Shown here: one piece after another, positions 10,950-22,010 of the stretch
How the letters are laid out: every line of letters starts with the position of its first letter
Numbering within the stretch: the stretch's first letter is position 1
Source: Fasciolopsis buskii
Taxonomy: Eukaryota; Platyhelminthes; Trematoda; Plagiorchiida; Fasciolidae
Direction of reading: 5' to 3'
DNA: 64,000 nt
Assembly (NCBI GenBank): GCA_008360955.1
Contig: LUCM01000259.1
Span: 34,543 to 98,542, forward strand
Position numbers and translations under genes: made by a program
The notes under the pieces: model-generated
What the model saw: only the letters and a program-made list of their open reading frames with translations
Database searches by the model: none
Told to the model about the DNA's origin: nothing

Positions 10950-11960
10950 GTTTCAAAGGCTGGCATAAACATCGAGAAAGAAATGCGACCTTAAAGAGTA
11001 TTTGGCGATTTCTCCATGGATGGTTAGGGACCTATGACCGAGAGGACAGGGGCTGGCAGGAGAGATTATATGTGGTACGGTGGAGAAAGAGCGCCTATTC
11101 ACCGGGTTATGTAGAAACGCCAGGACAATCTTCAGTCGCCGTAGCCAAAGTGGCCCAAGTTTGAGGGCTAGACAGCATTCCTTGTAATTCAGAGTCGTCG
11201 AGCAATCTATCACTTGCCTAGTGAAGCGCCTCTGAAAACCTTCGATGGAAAGTTTGTCCGACTTTGACATGCTGAGCATATCAAAGTGCCATACTCATGG
11301 AGTAAAAGAACGTGTTTTATAAATGCTGGGGATGCTGTCGGCTACTCTCACTGTGCAAAAAATTATACTGACATTTCTTCTAGCTTTAGCCGACCGAATA
11401 AATACGTGCTTTGAGAAATTTAGCGAAGCTTGGTAATTGACACCCAAGTCAGGAATTGTGGGTTTACGTGCAATTGGAGATTGGCGAAGCAAAATTGAAT
11501 CTTTAGCTAGTGTACACCTACATGTGAGTATATTGCTCTTATCGACTGAGAAGCTCATCATCCAGGGGGTACACCAGTCTTCCAAAGCAGACAAATCGGC
11601 ACAAATTTCCCTAGCCGCAGTACTAACTTCATTCTACTTAAGAAGGTAAATTTTTGTCGTCAGCAAACAGGAAAGGGACGCCGTGAGATATTGAATTTAG
11701 TGCATCATTAATATACATATGAAATAATAAGGGACCAAGTAGGTTACCTTGTATGATGCCGCTAGTAGCGGGTATTTGATTAGAGGTAATGCCGTCAATG
11801 GAGGTCACCTGTGCTCTTTGGGTTAGATAGGAAGAGAGCCAGGATAGAACCGGATCGATGATGCCAACAGAGCTTACTTTGGATAAAAGTTGCGGACGCG
11901 AGACACTGGAGAGCTCGTCCATGGTAGACAGGAAGGGCTGGACCGCTGGGCAGAGCATTC
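10950..11960 (-). pseudogene. CR1-like reverse transcriptase, 3' half
   Basis: Three successive minus frames give the second half of an RT. The frame 11958-11638 has 'DPVLSWLSSYLTQRAQV', 'ATSGIIQGNLLGPLLFHMY' (family S-G-V-x-Q-G-S-x-L-G-P-L-L-F) and motif C 'FLFADD' near 11665. The frame 11594-11295 carries the thumb ('IPDLGVNYQASLNFSKHV'). The frame 11279-10953 carries the C-terminus ('IEGFQRRFTRQVI', 'LGPLWLRRLKIVLAFLHN'). Motif C Asp residues are kept, but two frame breaks separate the pieces. The fingers domain is missing because sequence above 11960 belongs to an RTE element on the other strand. Confidence 0.88.
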
Positions 11961-13808
11961 AAGGATTAGTTTAGCTGGTCACACGCTAACATATCTAGTA
12001 CGACGTCTGGAGCTGTGAATCCTTAGGAGGTGTCACTTGATCCCCAACGGAAGTGGAGGTGCAGTCGAATATTCGGCTTCTGAAGAAGGGAAAAGCATCC
12101 GGTCCCGACGACGTTCCCCCAGTTCTTTTCAAATTGGGTGGAGAAGTGCTGATGAAATCACTTACCTCCTTGCTTCATGATATTTGGAACGAGGAGCGTA
12201 TTCCGTTATCGTGGAGTGAGTCACTGATTATACTCATCTTCAAGAAAGGTACGCGGAGTGACTGCAGCAGTCATCGTGGGATTAGTTTAGTTCCGGTAGT
12301 TACTAAGGTGTTAGCTTCGATAATGCTGCGCCGTTTGACACCGATTCGCGAGAGTGATATCCGCAAACAACAGGCCGGATTTCAGCCAAGTCGATGTTGC
12401 ATAGATTAGATATTCACTCTCCGACAGATACTCAAAACGCACCACACGCACCGCCGCCCTACGATCGTAGTCTTCCTCGATTTGAAAGGTGCTTTCGACT
12501 CCGTGGATCGACCAGTACTACTCAGTGCTCTCCACTGGAGGGGTATGCCAACGAAGTTTGTGAATCTGTTGCGAGCATTGTACTCGCATACCTATGGTCA
12601 CGTTAGGGTATACGGGGAACTGTCAAGTTCATTCGACAAGGGTGTCCCATCTCTCCATTTCTGCTCAACTTCGTCATGGACGAGGTGATGGAAGATGCTT
12701 TAGGAGACCTCCGGGATGTAGGAGTCGAACTGGTAAGTAGAGGGATGCTATGCGACCTAGATTACGCGGACGACATTGTGTGCTTGTTCGAGTCTGCGGA
12801 CCATGCACAATGCGCACCAGGTAGACTGTCGAGATCGGTTGCTCGGTTTGGCATGTGCTTTGCACCTTCAAAGTGGAAGGTGCTATTACAGGACTGGACG
12901 ACAGCAGCGCCGAACTTGATACTGGATGGAGAGGAAATAACAGTGGTGGACCGTTTCACCTACCTTGGTAGCTGCGTGTCTTACGATGCTAGCTTGGGAT
13001 TGGAGGTAAGTATGCGTATATCCAAGGCTCGTGCAGCTTACGCTGGATTAAAGCACTTGCGGCGTTGGCCTCATATTTCCCTGAAGTTGAAAGGTCGTAT
13101 GTACTGTGCCGCAGTGCGTTCAGTTCTGTTGTACGGTTGCGAGACTTGGAGTATGCGTGTGGGCGATGTTCGTCGGTTGGAAGTTTTCGACAACCAATGT
13201 TTACGTAGTATGGCCAGGATTGGATGGAGTGACTGGATGAGTAATCTAGAGGTTAGGAATCTGGCATTGGGTGCCACTTCTGAAATAGCTTGTTTCATCG
13301 TATGAAACTTAGTAGACTACTCTGGTTGGGTAACGTGTTGCGTATGGCGAACACTCCCCTATCATATCATGCTCTATTTTGGGTTCCTCCTAGGAAATGG
13401 AAGGAGCTACTTGGAGGTCAAGTGATGACGTGGCAACGAGGAATGTGAAAATTTGCAGCGAACGTAGCAAGTTGTCTTACGTATTCGTGGTTGGAGTCCG
13501 AAAGACTCGTCGACTTGCTGGCTGAAGACATTCAAGGATATGGTAGTGAACCGTGAACAGTAGCGATCGTGTCATCATTTTCCATGGAATCCGAATGTTT
13601 GAAAACACGTGCGTTTGTACAGTTAGACTGTGTTCCATTTCTTGCCCGCAGCTGCACCTTATCTTTCCCCCTCGTGTAGATGCATTCCCTGTTCCCCTTG
13701 GATATTCACTCGTTTTATGGAAACTCGTAACTCTGGGAAAAAGGCAGCCGTCAGTGAGGCTTGCATTGCTGCTTAACGCTGAACGGCAATGATTATGATG
13801 AGCACTGA
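11961..13808 (+). mobile_element. RTE non-LTR retrotransposon, 5'-truncated, best preserved in the window
   Basis: The element starts abruptly at about 11961 in the RTE linker ('FSWSHANISSTTSGAVNP') and runs through RT, C-terminal domain and 3' UTR to a short ATG-rich tail at about 13785-13808 ('GATTATGATGAGCACTGATG'). RTE elements commonly end in short repeats of this kind and are commonly 5'-truncated by incomplete reverse transcription. It lies head-to-head against the CR1-like RT of 10950-11960. The endonuclease is absent. Confidence 0.85.
11970..13558 (+). pseudogene. RTE reverse transcriptase, few frameshifts
   Basis: Blocks occur in the expected order: 'LLKKGKASGPDDVPPVLFK', 'IPLSWSESLIILIFKKGTR', 'HRGISLVPVVTKVLASIML' and 'QQAGFQPSR'. 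A frame change near 12395 leads to 'VFLDLKGAFDSVDRP' (motif A intact). Another near 12650 leads to 'DLDYADDIVCLFESADHAQ' (motif C, Y at 12763, intact), 'GMCFAPSKWKVLLQDW', 'VDRFTYLGSCVS', 'SVLLYGCETWSMR' and 'NQCLRSMARIGW'. A further frame change and stop occur after 13300. Catalytic Asp residues survive, so decay is limited to roughly four frame or stop lesions. In a live element this enzyme copies its own RNA at a nicked target. Confidence 0.92.
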
Positions 13809-14849
13809 TGTTGTTCGCACACCATCCTAAACTTCTAAAATATTTCCATGAAAATCTGAAAAGGGGCAAAGAACCGGGAATAGTACAAATGTTTAAGCAA
13901 AGTCAGTTATTCAGAAAATGCTGCATCTTTCAAACCGCTTTAGATGTGACCGCTGACAATCATGAGCAGAAAAGAGCCACGAAAATACAAGACTTGCCCT
14001 CCTGCTCATCGACGAAGAACAAGTAGGACACAAGTTCAGCCTGGACAAGGCTAAGTTTCTGAGTGAATCAACTACGAGACAGGCCGGGGTGTTTTCAGAA
14101 GCCTGGTTCTCTTCAAATAGTTCAAACGTATCAGTATGTCGTCCAAATGTTAGAACCGGGATTGAAGTCACACAAAAGAGTAACCAGACATCTGAGGCCT
14201 TTGTGAAAACAACGACGGCAAAATTCTAAAAGTTGTTGGGATGTCTGCCCAATAAATTGCACGTAGCCGATGCCCTTGAAATGATGTGGTTTGAGGAAAC
14301 ACTTTAGCAGCAGAACATCGAATTTCTCACAATAGGACCAGGGATATTTTGCTGACATGAAACCCTGATAGTTCTCTGATAAGGGTAGAATGGTATGTTG
14401 GACGGAGTAGCTAGAGGTATATATTTTAATTTTTGAAGGTGAGAAAAACTGACGTTTTTGGATTAAGCTTTCCAATACGTCGCGGTTATTATCCGACGGA
14501 CTGAGCGTTCCAAACTTCAGATAGTAAATATGTCCATTTTATTGTTCCCCGCAGAACAAATAAGCAGCCACATTTAAATAAAAGCAGCGCATAGCCCTAG
14601 AGTACGGATTTATTACTAAACACAGTCTTAAAGTTTTCGGGCCAGTGAAGACGGTGATACAAATGCAAAGCCCTCAGGCATGTCGCTTTTCTGAACAGAT
14701 AACTATACCACATGTTCGGGACAATACGACCTAAGTCAAAGGAGCTCTTTTATTTGCAAATATATATATTTTTTACACGCAGGCCACTACTTATCTATAA
14801 TAGAGTGAGGGGTGCCTAACAGAAATGCATTACTAACTTTCAGTCTGAA
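13809..14849. other. Unassigned DNA upstream of gypsy pol
   Basis: Two minus frames (14475-14131, 114 codons; 14171-13911, 86 codons) and several short plus frames are open but unrecognised. Because gypsy RT starts on the plus strand near 14850, decayed protease and RT N-terminus might be expected here, but I cannot see their motifs. Confidence 0.35.
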
Positions 14850-16480
14850 TGAGCTTTTCTGGAAGCTGTTTGGTAGGGGTAGTACTAAACGAACAATTTA
14901 GCGATTCATCGACAAACCGAATAGAGACCTATGTCTTTATATCTTGTGCATCGATGAGATTTTGGTCTTTATTGAACTCGAAAAGAGTATGGTAAATATC
15001 TGAATCAATTTTCCGAGCCATAATTGAATCGTGGCATGAGCGTTAGTGTACACGTGACCATTTTTAGAATCGGTGGTAAATATTTTAACCAACTCGATCA
15101 CTCTGCAGGGTGTGCTGCTGCTGGTGTAGAATGTGCTGCCAATGCGTCTTTCCCTGGCAAGTGCGCCATTTATTGTTTGTTGTCTTTTTAACGGGATAGC
15201 CTGCTGCTTTCGTTGTTTTATTCCGAGTCACGCTTGCGTGATGCAACTTGAAAAGGATTGACATAGTATAGTTAAAGAAGGCCCGGGCACAGTAATCATC
15301 CGAAGCAGCGAGGATCTTTAATGCAATCAGGAATGCTTCAGCCTCGGTTGAAATGCTGATTCATTTTGACTTATCATGCAGCTAGACTATGTCTATTGGT
15401 GCTTCAGACAAAGTCATGTGCGGCCTGCTTTGAAGGTAATCCGTTCCAAAACAAAACCACCTGTACTAAGCTTTCATCATCACCTACCAGCTAAAAGGTA
15501 AAATTTGGCCACGGCCTTTAGGCTACTAGCGATCTGTAGCACAGCAAGACAATTTTCACATGGTCCGGAAAAACGCAGCTCACCATCTTGGCAGAAGGCA
15601 AGTCTCCCTTTCTCGATTTTCACAAGTGAGAAACAGAACTCAACTTCCGATGCATAGTTTGCGACGGAGATCTGACAATTTCCTGGCACCGCCGTTTTTG
15701 CAACGGGTGCCCTCTCTTTTGCCGACGGTGACCCCAATAAAACAAACATCGTAAACCACAAGATGATGGCTGCAGAAAACGGCCCATAGAAGACACGGCG
15801 AATATCGGCGAGGATATATCACGCGCCTACAGAATTACCCCGGCCAGATATTCTGGCTCCGCTGTTTGTGACACGGCATTACGCCACCCGCACCCCGTCA
15901 TCAACTCGATGTGGGGACTATTAGTCTTCGAAGCGCTATACGGTCTAGCTCATTAAGGTATCGGCGAGCCAACAAGATCTGTGACTAAAATAGTCGTTCG
16001 CTGCAGTTTGCGAAATGACTTCCCATACTGGGCTTATACTAGCGTCCATTGACAGCCGGGAAAGAGGAGGGACAAAATAGTCGCTGGCAATAATAGTAGA
16101 TCATTTCGCATAGGTTCAAACATATACAGTAATTTTTCTCGGTGACTAGATGGCAGTAAGGTGTATGCATATTACAGCTGGCTTTTCAGCAAGTGGCAAA
16201 AAGCTACTTCCACAACGAACTTATAAATCGAACATAGAGCTGCATTCGCAAAATGGTGGGTTTTGTTTCGTGGCTGTCCTATCGCGATAGCGGACTTTAT
16301 GGAGCACAGAACGCCTCACAGCGTTTTATTTATGTACTCCAAATTTTGTGTTGCAATATCTCATTTAAGACAGTCGTTGGCAGGAATGCAATGCGTATTA
16401 ACTCGCCGCTCAATTCTGGAGTTATTGATCCCTACCCTTCCAACTGGACATAGAATCTCCTAAACATTCTACTTGATTTG
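14850..16480 (+). mobile_element. Ty3/gypsy pol remnant: RT, RNase H, integrase
   Basis: Domains appear in gypsy order on the plus strand with many stops. Near 14900-15000: 'RFIDKPNRDLCLYILCIDE', matching R-F-I-D-x-V-x-R-D-L-x-F-x-x-x-Y-I-D-D-I-L with the catalytic pair reading D-E. Near 15310-15410: 'FNAIRNASASVEMLIHFD' then 'TMSIGASDKV', the RNase H start (normally V-D-A-S-D). Near 15590-15660 there is a strand like R-Q-V-S-L-S-R-F-S-Q. Near 15925-16070: 'FEALYGLAH', 'GIGEPTRSVTKIVVRCSLR', the integrase zinc-binding region. Near 16230-16350: 'AFAKWWVLFRGCPIAIADF', in the position of the core block F-G-x-P-x-x-I-x-x-D. No LTR pair was seen. It is inactive. Confidence 0.7.
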
Positions 16481-17000
16481 CGGCCACTTTTAAACCCGAC
16501 AATAAGGCATCAGCTTTTGATTTTGTACGAGACAGAATAACTCATTTTCAGGAGGACTGGGCTGAAAGCGGAGTAAATGAGGATGGCGGGGTATCGTGCT
16601 GTTAGCATTTGTCTGAATCCATTTGTATTTGTCAATGGCCTTCAAATTGCCTAAACATTCATACAGTATACCACTCTGGCTAACCTAGAGGGATGATCTT
16701 TGTTTTTTGAATGAAAAAAGTGGCAGTCGCGAGACCCCATCCAATGATTGCGTTACACTCGTCCAGGCAGAAAACCAATAAGCAAATCCTTCAAAAAGCC
16801 GAAGATATTTCAATATCGTCGATATTTGACCAGGCATCCACCATCCCCAAGTCAGAAATTGGCCCAAATAAATCATAAGTAACACCCCGTACAGTGATGA
16901 CAGGTTCACCATCACAGCGGACTGGCGAAAACCGCTCGTGTATTTGCAAGCTAACATCTCCGTGATTGCCTTCGCGCTTCTTCGGGATCACAGTTGCCAA
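16481..17000. other. Unassigned DNA, possible CR1 ORF1 start
   Basis: A plus-strand reading near 16700-17040 is open for roughly 110 codons ('KVAVARPHPMIALHSSRQ' onward, later 'CICK') and ends just before the CR1-like element that follows. It could be decayed CR1 ORF1, but no diagnostic motif is present. A minus frame at 16957-16685 is a mirror of the same stretch. Confidence 0.25.
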
Positions 17001-20000
17001 ATTCCAATACGATACCACCGCCACACCACGCTTAGAGCCCCCAATTATCCCCTCCCTACTTTAATCCACTTACTAGGAAAGCTTTTCTAAATATATTCGC
17101 GCCACTCAAACGTCCATTTTCTACTTCTATACCCCCAAGCCTTCATCTTAATTGCCCTAATTCTAATAACTTGGCACGATTTAGCTCCGCTTTTCGCAAT
17201 CCACCAGGCAAACACTAGACACCTGTATTTTGAACCCTGACCCACAAACTGTCTTAGAACTTCCTTCTCAACCCACCCTCGTCTAGGAATTACCAAAGTT
17301 TTTCCACCCACCGAACACCGCTTTCCTCACTCCTGATACTTCCAAAAGTAAATTCCACTCCAACAAACATGTGCACGTACCTGATAATCGGCTCGTTCTC
17401 CGGCATTTTTCGAGGCCCTACACCTACTCCCTAGATAGTCAATTCCGCGTTGACAATCTCACAAATCGACCACCCGACACCGTCCCACCCCATTAATACC
17501 TAAACTCCGTTACCAAAATCTCTGAAACTCCGTTCATTGACTTTCAAACTTTTATCACCCTGCGTTTCACTCCACGAATTTCCTTAACAAAGACAGCCCG
17601 TCACCGGCCAGTGTACTTAACTCCACTAGATTCACTCTTTGGCCACACCTGTGCACTATCCGAAATCCGAATGTACCAGTTAATTAGTTGGCTCCTAAAG
17701 AACCCACCCTTTGGATAACACATGAACCTAAATATTCCGGTGAATGTTCACTACACTTCCTGAATCGTTACTCTTTAACTTATAATATAAAGGAGCTAAG
17801 ACTTCTGGCAGCCAAAACATTTCGGTGTCGTCCTGAAAACAGAGAGTCGGCTAGCCGATCGCAGTTCTACTTCGTCTTTTTCGTTGGCGGGTTACAGCCC
17901 CCCCCCAAATCAATAGATCAAACCGTAGAGGGGGCGGTTGCCCAGCCTACGTAAACCAGCCATACACAAATTCCATTCTCCAAGATTCAGTGCTCGCCTC
18001 TATCACTGATACCCTTGGCTTCGCAAGCAACTGCCCGAGTGCCCAATACACGTAGAATATATGTACCAACCACCAAACTCGGATAATTCTGATTTCGCTC
18101 CTCTCACTCAAGCTTTCTTTCATCTTTCTGGTTGCCCTTCAATGCTGCTAAAGTTCGCTGGTCCCCCCTATTCGACCCACCCACCCTACTCGACTTTGTT
18201 CCTGAAACGCACGCTGAAGAATGGACTTAGCCTATGACCACTCCTACAAAGTTCCATAATATCTTAGACCTAGATTTACGCCTAACACTCCTAATGTTAA
18301 TGCTTTACTGCTAAAACCCTTCCCTGGGAGGGACTATAAGATGGGCACGCGTGGATAATCCCTTCGTGACAAACTTTCCCCACCCATGTGCACCGACCAT
18401 ACTGTCTCCTAATGTATGACGACGCTTTGGAGGAAATCCCTGACGTTCTGCGAACCATTGATTGGTCCGGCTTCTTTTTATCGCGTGACCCGCAGAATGT
18501 GACAGACGAACTTTAGACAAAACTTCTTTTTATCGTTAGTCATCTATCCAGTTCGATCATTTGACATAAAATCAAGAAACCTAGTAAGAATTTTCAGCTT
18601 CAGATGAAGGCCCAGAAAACCTTTAATAATATAAGAGGCCCCTTGCTTTTAATGCAAACTAACTGCTAGAAAAATGAATTCCTTAAAGACTCTGAACTGA
18701 GGTTCAGAAGGAATGAAGTGGCAGCTACCGGATATCTTAACCCAGTTTGGAAGATTTCTCACATTTTAAAATCTTGCTCGCAGCCCAATTAACTGGCCAT
18801 TCCGAGCGTCATGATGTTCAACAGATTACGCATAGAGTCCCCTGTACACTTTGCGGCAGCATTCACTACATATTTCTGTTCTACTCCTATTATCGACAAC
18901 GTTTCACACTCTGAAACCCACTACATGCTAACTTTGGCTAGGTCAACCTCCATCCCATTCCACGTTGCTGGCATCGTGGTTGTGATGAAAAGTGCCAAGC
19001 CATCTCATAGGCTTGGCCTTGGTGGCATCCCACCAGTCCTATTTTGTACCGCTGGTCTTCTTCTGCTCCTTCTAAATCTGTTCTCGCTCTCCATGCCTTG
19101 CGTTACTTTCCCTTCACTACGGAAAACTTCCATTACTGTTTCACACCAAAAAGGTTCTTGCATGACCCTGAGAACGTTTTCTCTGTTAACTGCACTGAAA
19201 TTCTATCCAGGCTCATGAAAACAGTTGTTGAAGAATAACTAGCAAACGTCCTCACTACTCACAATTTTATCAATCCTTCTCAAGACGGCTCCCTGAGGGG
19301 CCAATCTTGCCTCACCTGTTAGTTTGACTTCTTGAACCTAGCCACCTAGAGTGCTGATGACCATAATCTTTTTAGACATGTCAAAAGCGTCTGACCGCGT
19401 TTTCCACTCCTGACTTCTGCCTAAAATTAGGACTGCGGAAGTAAGAAATCCACTCTTATCTTGGCTATCATCCTACTTTTGCGACTGCTTTCAGGTAATC
19501 AATATTAATAATTGTTTTCCCCAGTCTCGCGCTATTACCAACAGAGTTATTCAATGCAGTGACCTTGGTCTTCCTTTACTCCTGGTATATGTTAGTGATA
19601 TCTTCAAAGTTATTCATCATGGCAAGCTACCCTTATTTGCCGATGACTTCAAAATAGTCTACTCTTTTGAGGCTGGTTCATTTCACCCCACCCTTCGCAT
19701 ATCAGTGAAGACCCTTAGCCTCTTAATAACTGGTGCTGCAAGTGGCTAATGAAGTTCTCCAGTAACATAAATGCCACGCTCCCATGCAAATTTTTGTATC
19801 ACACACGGTTAAGAATTCAGGGCTACGGTACTGTTGCCCTTTCAACTTCTGTGAGCAAGCCCACCAAAAAAAACCGCCGTAATTTAACGAACCCCCTACC
19901 ATGATCTTAAAGGCATTCAGCAATCATGATTGCAGGCTAGGCACCTTCAAGTCCCACGCTAGGCACTATTTCGAAAATTGCCCGATTATATTTACGCATA

Positions 20001-20470
20001 CGTGTAACATCGATCGGATTGCAATCAAGAATGTACAGGGAGCGTTCACTAGAAATCTCCTAGGTCCTTCATCTTGCCTAACCTACGGGGGCCAGATGCG
20101 AGCTGCTTGGTCTTGAAGCACTATAACTCCATCGAGTCAAATTAAACTTTGCAATTCTCTTTGACATTTGCCACAATGTTGTTCATCTTACTACAAACGT
20201 CAAACATGACGCTGGTAGCTCCCGGTATCCACGTCGTGGTAGCTACTACTCGTTAAAATTATGCTGACTCGACCATCGATCAAGGCAAAGTTTTTTATAG
20301 TTGCTTGCTCAGAATTGTGGAACAAACTCCCTAGTGCCCCGCGATCATGCCCAAATTTGGCCTAGTTTAAAGCCCATCCATCGACGTTGCCAGAGACCCC
20401 GCTCTTAATTAACCTGGTGCAAGCTAAGATTAAGGTAGACGACGCTTATGAACATGGTTTAGACTTCTAG
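17001..20470 (+). mobile_element. CR1-like non-LTR retrotransposon, endonuclease and RT, heavily mutated
   Basis: Endonuclease pieces lie at about 17800-18550: 'NRRGGGCPAYVNQPYTNSI', 'LQDSVLASITDTL', a Y-x-P-x-x-K-L-G block near 18070 (family Y-R-P-P-N-S-D) and 'FNAAKVRW' near 18140. The pre-RT segment at about 18860-19030 includes 'MKSAKPSHRLGLGGIPPV' (family S-P-G-P-D-G-I-P-P). RT follows: 'LSRLMKTVVEEQLANVL'-like at 19200-19250, 'INPSQDGSLRGQSCL', 'SRAITN', a broken motif B, and 'HHGKLPLFADDFKIVYSF' at about 19615-19670 with F-A-D-D intact. C-terminal pieces continue to about 20470. Stops and frame changes occur every few dozen codons. The 17001 boundary is approximate. Confidence 0.75.
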
Positions 20471-21239
20471 TTCATGACCGGTTCTTCACTGCGCGCACCC
20501 AGTGGAATTCTGGGAATTCGGGTTCACCATTCGTTACCCTAATATCTTGCACGCTCACGCCACTGCACTCTTTTACCTGCTCTCCTCCCTTTAGCGGATG
20601 CACCCTTATTGCCACTGACGTAAGTGACAAACCAATGGGCCGTTTCCAACGTAGGCTGACCAAAGTGTCCGAATGTCAATGGATGGAGCAATGCTCTCAT
20701 CACATTCTGTGATTTTAAACACATTCAGCCTGTGTACTCCACCCATCTTATGTAATCTTATCCTTTTTACTGGTTTGGCTGCGCTGATTAGGGCCTTACT
20801 GGTAACCCTAAAACTGCTGCTAAAGCTTAGGTATTTTACCGCCCTTTGCTCAGTGGGAGCATTATGTTGCAGGACTGCTGTCCCCGGTTGAATAATCGCC
20901 ATAATCGCGAGCTGGCACACAAGCTAGACTAATTCCCTCTTCTATGTCAGAGATGCCCACACTAGACACGCTATTACCAGATCTACCCACGTAAGGTTAA
21001 CCACAAATTTACCGGCTCCTCACTTCTGTTAGGACTATGCTAGATAGATCTGGCGCTACATTAATGGTCCCTTCATTCGAAAATACGCCGCTAAACGCCT
21101 TGGATGATCCTACTCAAAAGGATCTTTAAGGATGGTCAAATGCACGGCTACTACCGCCACTGGAATGGCCTGCGCACCCTCTCAAATTTCTGACCCGTAC
21201 TGCTGGCTAAGCTCGAAAACCGGAACAAATGCAGGACAG
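20471..21239. other. Unassigned DNA
   Basis: The minus frame 20920-20606 (104 codons) and the plus frames opposite it are open but unmatched. The block is sandwiched between two CR1-like remnants on the plus strand and is probably further decayed transposon sequence. Confidence 0.35.
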
Positions 21240-22010
21240 CATAAAGGAAAGCTTTGGCTAATGTATTTAAAGACTGTTTACTTCTTAGACAGATTTTTTA
21301 TTTCCCATTAAACCTCTGAATCCAGTTTACCGCCGGCCGCAGTTGGATGCAGTTAGCAGTCTTGAGAGCTCCGTATCCATATTCTGTCTGTTCAAAAGGC
21401 TTCATCCCGCAAATGGTTAGGCGTACTTGTGACTGTGTACCTCTGCCTTCTTTGGCATTTTATCGGTCTTTTATTTTTGTAAAATGCGGTTATTTTATCC
21501 ACGTTGTTTGATGGTCCGCTGGTTTTGACTAACTTTCACCAAATTATCATATCATTATTGCTCTTCCTTTCCTGAGATTAAATTTTCTGTTCGTCACGTA
21601 ATGCTGGGGACTCTGGCCAAATTTCGACATCCGCCGCTGGGCTCCGGTCAAGTTTTGCGCCAGAGATGCACACATTTGGTGCACTTAAACAAGAAATGAC
21701 TCGCAGTGAGCTGCTCACAAACCGTTCCAGGAAACGTTTTGATCTTGTGAAGCGCCTCCTTCAGTTTTGATTTCCTACTGGCAAGTTTTTACTCTGCGAA
21801 ATTTGCTTGTATCCTCCGTCATACGTCCCGAGCAATCTAAGGTTGCACCCATCCACTTGTCTATTTTGATTTTTGTTATTTGAGTTTCCTGTGCATTAAC
21901 CCTGTACAAATTTGATATTTTCTTGCGCATGCTTCTCGCAAATCGATGAACATACATTACTGCCATTACTGTCACTATTACTTTATGCAGTCGGAAAAAG
22001 TACAAACTAT
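21240..22010 (+). mobile_element. CR1-like 3' end (thumb scrap plus 3' UTR)
   Basis: Near 21290-21420 the plus strand reads 'FLFPIKPLNPVYRRPQLD' followed by 'AVSSLESSVSIFCL', which fits the CR1 thumb pattern F-L-P-x-Y-K-x-x-V-R-P-H-L-E-Y. About 400 nt downstream, 21880-22000 carries 'TTTTTGTTATTTGA' and 'GCGCATGCTTCTCGCAA' followed by a T/A-rich ATT-like tail. The same two signatures recur, in order and orientation, at 24737-24840, so this is probably a shared CR1 3' terminus. Confidence 0.5.
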
